The position numbers and the translations under genes are program-made. A stretch of DNA of 64,000 nt, taken from positions 16,103,642-16,167,641 of the forward strand of contig NC_064548.1 in NCBI RefSeq assembly GCF_023856365.1, in the 5' to 3' direction. This DNA is from Brienomyrus brachyistius. Lineage: Eukaryota > Chordata > Actinopteri > Osteoglossiformes > Mormyridae. The notes beneath the pieces were generated by a model, which was not told the DNA's origin, made no database searches, and saw only the letters and a list, made by a program, of their open reading frames with translations. Of the stretch, positions 61,601 to 64,000 are shown in pieces; within the stretch, counting starts at the first letter, position 1; each line of letters begins with the position of its first letter.

Positions 61601-63053
61601 GACAGCGAAGAGTGGCTCGATCTCGCTCACCTTGGATGTGAAGCGCGTGGTGAAGGCGGCCACGAAACCGAACAGGAAACCCACAAGCAGGCCCCCCACG
61701 CCGACCACTAAAAAGCGTGTCACACCCAGGAAGACGTCCGTACTCTCCACCTTTGGCATACCAGCCAAAAAGGTGAACATATCATAAAGTACCTGGCCAG
61801 GAGAGGAAAGATCTATTTATTGCATGTAACCTCACAAAAAACACATTTATCTGATGCTTTTATCCAAAACAACGAACAGTAGGGAGAAGGGTTATAACTA
61901 AGATGTGCTTCCTGGGATTAGCATAATGCTCCACTTGATAAGCTAAAGTTGGCTCATGGAAGTTTTACTTACACAAAAATGTTCTGAGGGCAGGTGGAAA
62001 AATAATTGGTTCAGAAAGATAACCAATCAGACTGTAGAGGAGGTGGGTCCAAGCAACTACAGGAGTCGAGACCAAGACATCCGATTGGTTGGTCCCAGCT
62101 CCTCTAGTTGCTTAGTAAGTAAAACTTCCATGAGCGTTAAATTGAGCTTTATTTCATCCTGCATCTGCCGAGGTCATTCTCACCACAGTGACAGCGTCGC
62201 TAAACAAGCACTCTCCCAGTGCCAGGATATAGAGCTGCTCATTGACGCTGAGGTCCTCAAAGATGGACAGCACTGCGACGGGGTCTACGACCGAGATGAT
62301 GGCGGCAAAGAGCAAGTTCTCCTGCACACTGATGTCCCTCACGCCAAAGAAATCGATGCAGCAGACGGCGTAGAGGGACAAGCCGATCCCGATGGAGTTC
62401 CACAGCGTTCCCACCACCGCAACCCACATCACGGTGCCAATGTTCTCAAAGAAAGGCCTAATGGGCATAAAGTATCCAGAGTCCAGCACAATGGGGGGCA
62501 AAATGTACAGGAAGAAGCCCCTGGATGTAAGCACCGCTGGGGGTCGCTCTTGTACAGAATGCATAATCCCACCTACTATCAGTCCAACGCCAATCAGCAA
62601 GCACGTCTCCGGAATCCATATAGTAATCCTTTCGTAAACGTTGAAACCTCAAAACAAACAAACAAATAAATGAAAATAAGATTTCAGAACATTAAAATGT
62701 TGCCGTCTTATAGACCGACAAAGCTTTCCCACTGATCGTCTGGGAAGCTGACAAACATCTAACAATACAAACACGCAGTCATACTAATATAACGATGAAC
62801 GCAAATGCCACATACCGATTTTGGCAAATAACGCCAAAAGAATCCACAGCGTGATTTCCAGCGGCATCTGTATACGGCTGTAGTTGAGCGTGAACACAGG
62901 CAGATTCTGCTTCTGTTGGTCCGGACCAGTCTGCGTCCCGTCCTCTGTACCAGACTGGTTCCCATTTGATACATACCCCCAGGACGCATGGACTAACCAA
63001 AACATCAGAAAAACTGCACAGCAGTTCCTCTTAAAAAGTTTGTCCATTTGCAT
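55326..63053 (-). CDS. slc9a2: Sodium/hydrogen exchanger 2-like (NHE2), multi-exon gene
   Basis: This is a plasma-membrane electroneutral Na+/H+ exchanger of the SLC9A (CPA1) family, which imports Na+ and exports H+ in epithelia. Nine exons join in phase with GT-AG borders: 62816-63053, 62184-62647, 61542-61792, 61218-61435, 60214-60413, 59215-59304, 59020-59090, 57190-57351 and 56818-56920, giving 599 codons. A tenth exon starts at 56119 and a last exon is tentative at 55326-55636. The protein opens with a hydrophobic signal-like segment, then a short extracellular stretch, then the helices with [31 protein letters not shown] and YGGLRGA, then a cytoplasmic tail with [15 protein letters not shown]. 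From memory of the family, LPVFTLNY and the tail match NHE2 best and NHE4 next. The usual ND pair of the transport helix reads SD. The gene runs leftwards and is the only one recognised in the window. Confidence 0.93.
55980..56119 (-). CDS. slc9a2: slc9a2 exon 10, 3' border unresolved
   Basis: After a clear acceptor (gtttccatcag at 56130-56120) the frame reads [20 protein letters not shown], then [13 protein letters not shown]. This matches the family sequence TLSY...AKEILIRRRHSLRES of the distal tail. The frame stays open to a stop at 55883. No strong donor is visible; the candidates are weak GTGG/GTGC sites around 56000-56020, so the end given here is approximate. If no donor is used, the protein would end about 38 residues after the stated end. 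Confidence 0.7.
56818..56920 (-). CDS. slc9a2: slc9a2 exon 9
   Basis: This exon has 103 bases: one base completing an Asn codon, then 34 codons. The acceptor is gaattaccag, since the alternative AG four bases later shifts into a stop. The product reads [20 protein letters not shown] and then [14 protein letters not shown], matching the family sequence of the type IRELLSRNLYQIRQR. The donor is gtgagtca. The phase is 0 at the 3' end, as expected before the TLSY exon. Confidence 0.85.
57190..57351 (-). CDS. slc9a2: slc9a2 exon 8: cytoplasmic tail, NHE2 signature
   Basis: This exon has 162 bases, with acceptor tgcacacag and donor gtgagtcat. It reads [20 protein letters not shown] followed by [20 protein letters not shown]. 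The stretch around [15 protein letters not shown] is very close to what I recall of mammalian NHE2 (and NHE4) and is the main reason for the slc9a2 assignment. The exon ends in a divergent Pro/Ser-rich stretch. The lysine codon at its start is completed across the junction with exon 7. Confidence 0.92.
57730..57931 (+). mobile_element. Retrotransposon 3' end fragment (RT C-terminus-like)
   Basis: On the plus strand a frame reads [20 protein letters not shown], then [15 protein letters not shown] and a stop at 57929-57931. The [15 protein letters not shown] ending is typical of the C-terminus of fish non-LTR retrotransposon open frames (family identification from memory). It lies antisense in slc9a2 intron 7 and is truncated at its 5' end. 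Confidence 0.55.
58000..58290. repeat. AT-rich tandem duplication, period about 118 bp
   Basis: CAGCCATTTGTAAT occurs at 58101 and 58219, each preceded by TTGAGTT and a TTGTA...TTA context and followed by a TATATAAT-rich stretch. Two diverged copies lie in slc9a2 intron 7. Confidence 0.75.
58399..58530. mobile_element. hAT-type MITE in slc9a2 intron 7
   Basis: The ends CAGTATTTCTCAGACC and GGTTTGAGAAACGCTG are imperfect inverse copies. The flanks ttctaaag and ctctgaag agree at 6 of 8 positions and could be a decayed 8 bp target duplication. The inside shares the CCCTCCCA/TGTGGACC words with the element at 29.0-29.2 kb. Confidence 0.7.
58724..58906. mobile_element. Long-palindrome hAT-type MITE in slc9a2 intron 7
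   Basis: The two arms are near-perfect inverse copies (GTAGGTTTTCTATCCTACC with GGTAGGATAGAAAACCTAC; GATGAGCCACACCTG with CAGGTGTGGCTCATC) around a loop of about 25 bases. The flanks acttaaag (58716-58723) and atttaaag (58907-58914) form an 8 bp target duplication with one change, as expected for hAT. As RNA it would fold into a hairpin of about 75 bp. Confidence 0.85.
59020..59090 (-). CDS. slc9a2: slc9a2 exon 7
   Basis: This exon has 71 bases: 23 codons plus two bases. It reads [20 protein letters not shown] and then WKD, matching the family stretch around GIEDVCGHWGH in the proximal tail (the lipid and CHP-binding region in NHE relatives). The acceptor is ttcatccag and the donor is gtaatagc, a weak but valid donor, splitting a lysine codon. 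It is separated from exon 6 by only 124 bases. Confidence 0.88.
59215..59304 (-). CDS. slc9a2: slc9a2 exon 6: start of cytoplasmic tail
   Basis: This exon has 90 bases, exactly 30 codons, reading [20 protein letters not shown] and then [10 protein letters not shown]. The acceptor is cggaaacag before GGAATG and the donor is gtaagaatc. It corresponds to the GITIRPLVEFLDVK junction from the last helix into the regulatory tail. The phase fits both neighbours. Confidence 0.9.
59472..59735 (+). mobile_element. tRNA-derived SINE in slc9a2 intron 5
   Basis: The A-box-like TGCCTCAGTGGG (59478-59489) and the B-box GGTTTGAGTCC (59523-59533) are pol III promoter words at tRNA spacing. They are followed by a body with GAGCAAGGCCCTTAGCCCCC and a tail ending ATGGGGACCAATAAAGC. 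It is antisense to the gene. Confidence 0.75.
59872..59995. repeat. Dispersed fish repeat copy (GCCAGTCCATC family), inverse orientation
   Basis: ATGGACTGACATCCCACCTAGGGTGTCCCCTGCCTTGTGCCC, then GGGATAGATTCCAGGCTCA and TTATGGACAATGGAT, is the inverse of the unit amplified at 5.65-6.2 kb. It lies in slc9a2 intron 5. Confidence 0.75.
60214..60413 (-). CDS. slc9a2: slc9a2 exon 5: YGGLRGA exon
   Basis: This exon has 200 bases: two bases completing glycine, then 66 codons ending FTVFFQ. The acceptor is attcccag before GCGTTG and the donor is gtagtgta. It encodes [20 protein letters not shown], then the invariant GGLRGA motif with its structural arginine, then [20 protein letters not shown] and the last membrane helix. 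The phase is complete at the 3' end. Confidence 0.94.
60477..60607. mobile_element. Tigger/mariner-like MITE with TA target duplication
   Basis: CAGACTGTCCCCGACTT at 60477 and AAGTCAGGGACAGTCTG ending at 60607 are near-perfect inverted ends with a one-base difference. Both are flanked by TA (60475-60476 and 60608-60609), the mark of Tc1/mariner insertion. The 131 bp element has no coding capacity and lies in slc9a2 intron 4. Confidence 0.8.
60842..60916. repeat. (CA)n/(CACG)n/(CACT)n microsatellite
   Basis: This is an interrupted CA-rich tract with CACT and CACG variants in slc9a2 intron 4. It forms the left border of the dispersed element that follows. Confidence 0.9.
60917..61180. repeat. 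Dispersed fish repeat with GTCCCCATAAGG ends, CA-flanked
   Basis: The inside shares words with two other places in this window: the GGGGACA/TGTCCCC and TTATGGGGAC ends at 2612-2720, and the GGTTAGGGCTGGGTGGGGGTTAGG word (inverse) at about 53995-54060. Both borders are CA microsatellites, so the repeat appears to carry or seed them. It lies in slc9a2 intron 4. Confidence 0.65.
61180..61210. repeat. (CA)n microsatellite next to the exon 4 donor
   Basis: The tract is (TG)n in the transcribed strand and begins about eight bases into intron 4, directly after gtaagca. It also forms one border of the element at 60917-61180. Confidence 0.9.
61218..61435 (-). CDS. slc9a2: slc9a2 exon 4
   Basis: This exon has 218 bases. 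The acceptor is inside ggccttcag before CATTGTG, which restores [20 protein letters not shown] across the junction. It continues with [20 protein letters not shown] and the helix [20 protein letters not shown]. The donor is gtaagca, followed almost at once by an intronic TG tract. The family match is strong throughout. Confidence 0.94.
61542..61792 (-). CDS. slc9a2: slc9a2 exon 3
   Basis: This exon has 251 bases (83 codons plus two bases). The acceptor is ctggccag before GTACTTTAT, and the donor after ATGGC is gtgagtacc. It continues the helix as [11 protein letters not shown], followed by [40 protein letters not shown] and [19 protein letters not shown], all standard NHE membrane-domain sequence. 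The phase fits exons 2 and 4. Confidence 0.95.
61836..61890 (-). mobile_element. SINE tail fragment in slc9a2 intron 2
   Basis: The stretch atttatctgatgcttttatc followed by caaaacaacg is the inverse of the widespread fish SINE tail (TTTGGATAAAAGCRTCTGCTAAAT type). Confidence 0.6.
61953..62134. mobile_element. MITE with 20 bp perfect terminal inverted repeats, in slc9a2 intron 2
   Basis: CTCATGGAAGTTTTACTTAC at 61953-61972 is exactly repeated in inverse at 62115-62134, and weaker inverted similarity extends outward. The 182 bp between them has no coding capacity. It fills nearly half of the 391 bp intron. The family was not named from sequence. Confidence 0.8.
62184..62647 (-). CDS. slc9a2: slc9a2 exon 2: main transport-helix exon
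   Basis: This exon has 464 bases: two bases completing glycine, then 154 codons. The acceptor is ttgttttgag before GTTTC and the donor is gtgagaat. It encodes [66 protein letters not shown] and the ion-binding helix [12 protein letters not shown]. The acidic residues of the DPVAV and GE..D motifs are present, but the asparagine normally before the catalytic aspartate is a serine (codon AGC; the AGC-GAC pair is at about 62200-62205). The serine of the family GESLLND motif is also changed, to cysteine. Confidence 0.95.
62648..62815 (-). other. slc9a2 intron 1
   Basis: This 168 base intron has donor gtatgtgg and acceptor ttgttttgag. No repeat was recognised in it. Confidence 0.85.
62816..63053 (-). 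CDS. slc9a2: slc9a2 exon 1: start codon, signal-like segment, first helix
   Basis: This exon has 79 codons plus one base. The chosen start is the first ATG in frame (63053), reading [10 protein letters not shown]; a second ATG two codons on (63047) is equally possible, and neither has a strong Kozak context. Residues 10-25 ([16 protein letters not shown]) look like a cleavable signal sequence. They are followed by a polar extracellular loop with an N-glycosylation sequon (NQS, residue 32), then [20 protein letters not shown], which is a strong NHE2-type match. The donor after ATCG is gtatgtgg, splitting a glycine codon. The frame upstream is open only through a TTG, so no longer start is likely. 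Confidence 0.9.
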
Positions 63054-63420
63054 CAACGTCGAGGCGATATACTCTTAATTAACTTAAAAGCAATATATAC
63101 ATATATATATCGTTATAAGTCTTTACAGGATATCACGAAAGTTGAATTATGAAATACAAGCTCAAATCTATATATTGTTATAAATAAATAGCATTGTAGT
63201 CACACGCTTTTTAAACTGTTTAAGATAAACTGTTTTTTTTAATAAAACTGATTAGTGTCTGCCTTGCACATGATTTTGTGCACTAACTTCGCCGCCTTAG
63301 CGCAGTTTCGGCGTTATTACCTGTTGATCCGCTGAGCCACACCCGTCCTGGGCGGGACTCGATAATTGTCACTTTTGGAAGTACTTCAGTACATTCCGGT
63401 CAACCAGCAAGACACCTGAG
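63054..63420 (-). promoter_or_regulatory. slc9a2 5' flank with GC box and CACCC box
   Basis: Upstream of the start codon the sequence is AT-rich for about 210 bases. A short GC-richer island follows (63270-63365) containing GGGCGGG at 63350-63356 and CCACACCC at 63337-63344, which are Sp/KLF-type sites. On the minus strand AACAG|gtaataac at about 63320 could be the donor of a noncoding first exon. No TATA box is placed with confidence. Confidence 0.35.
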
Positions 63421-64000
63421 ATTTGAGCGCTTTTCAAAACACGGATATTTAATTACATTTTTTAATATAATACAGCTTTGTTTAAGGAAGGTTCGCCATA
63501 GGTTCTAAGCGTAACAGATAGCATATCTGAAGATACTACGGCTGCTAATAATAGGCTATGAAGTTCATACTTAAATCTGTGTAAATAAAATTTGTACAAC
63601 TTATAAAATCGAAAAAATAAGAACATACATATATAAAAGCGTATTATTCTTAGAATGGCTTTGCATATGGTATAATTATGCAAGGTATGATGACTTCAAG
63701 TGGTAAGGTGTTCATGGGAAATGTTTTGCATTATATTTATAGGTATTACTGTGCGAATAGGTGCCATTGTATGAATTTGTTTGTTTGTTTGCTTGTCTGT
63801 TTGTTTATGTATTTATTAACCTTACTTGCAAGTACCCTAAAGCTGTTTATACCCTGTACATGCAGGTGTCTTACCGTTATTTAACCTTTTCATGCATATT
63901 TACATGACATTTTATTAATAATTCTATCTGTGGTTGACTTTTATTTAATTATCTAGAGTTAGTACATTGTTTTTTGTAGTTTTGTCTTTTATGTTTGTTT
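63421..64000. other. AT-rich upstream flank of slc9a2
   Basis: AT-rich DNA with (TTTG)n at about 63776-63800. No neighbouring gene begins before the window ends. Confidence 0.5.

Overview
The window looks like nuclear DNA of a ray-finned fish, most likely a teleost. The evidence is short-intron vertebrate gene structure, GT-AG splicing, abundant (CA)n, (TTA)n and poly-G/poly-C microsatellites, small hAT- and Tigger-like MITEs, tRNA-derived SINEs with fish-type tails, and several copies of a dispersed repeat built around the words CCATCCATCC and GCCAGTCCATC. I cannot name the species.

Only one protein-coding gene can be supported. It lies at the right end on the minus strand (about 55.3-63.05 kb) and encodes a plasma-membrane Na+/H+ exchanger of the NHE2/NHE4 subgroup, best matched to slc9a2 (NHE2). 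Nine exons could be joined in phase, giving 599 codons from the start codon through the transport domain into the proximal cytoplasmic tail. A tenth exon is clear at its acceptor only, and a GC-rich terminal exon is tentative. The most notable point in the protein is that the usual Asn-Asp pair of the ion-binding helix reads Ser-Asp. At least five of its nine resolved introns contain a mobile-element copy, and a TG tract starts within 10 bases of one splice donor.

The remaining 55 kb is essentially gene-free. From 0 to 18 kb it is rich in microsatellites and repeats: a 45-46 bp minisatellite (5.65-6.2 kb), a 40 bp array with a 160 bp higher-order period beside a dead hAT-type BED zinc finger (7.2-7.8 kb), a TTAGG array beside a hAT MITE (8.0-8.25 kb), an unrecognised exon-like reading frame (13.4-13.7 kb) and two GC/CpG-rich blocks (14 and 17 kb). 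From about 18.5 to 50 kb there are long stretches of unique AT-rich sequence with islands of dense homeodomain- and POU-type words, which look like a regulatory gene desert with conserved noncoding elements. That reading is inference only, since conservation cannot be measured here.

I found no CRISPR array, no rRNA or tRNA gene I would defend, no intact transposase and no viral gene. No novel multi-gene system is visible; the items worth a second look are the exchanger's changed motif, the two patterned tandem arrays, the unrecognised frame at 13.4 kb and the putative regulatory islands.
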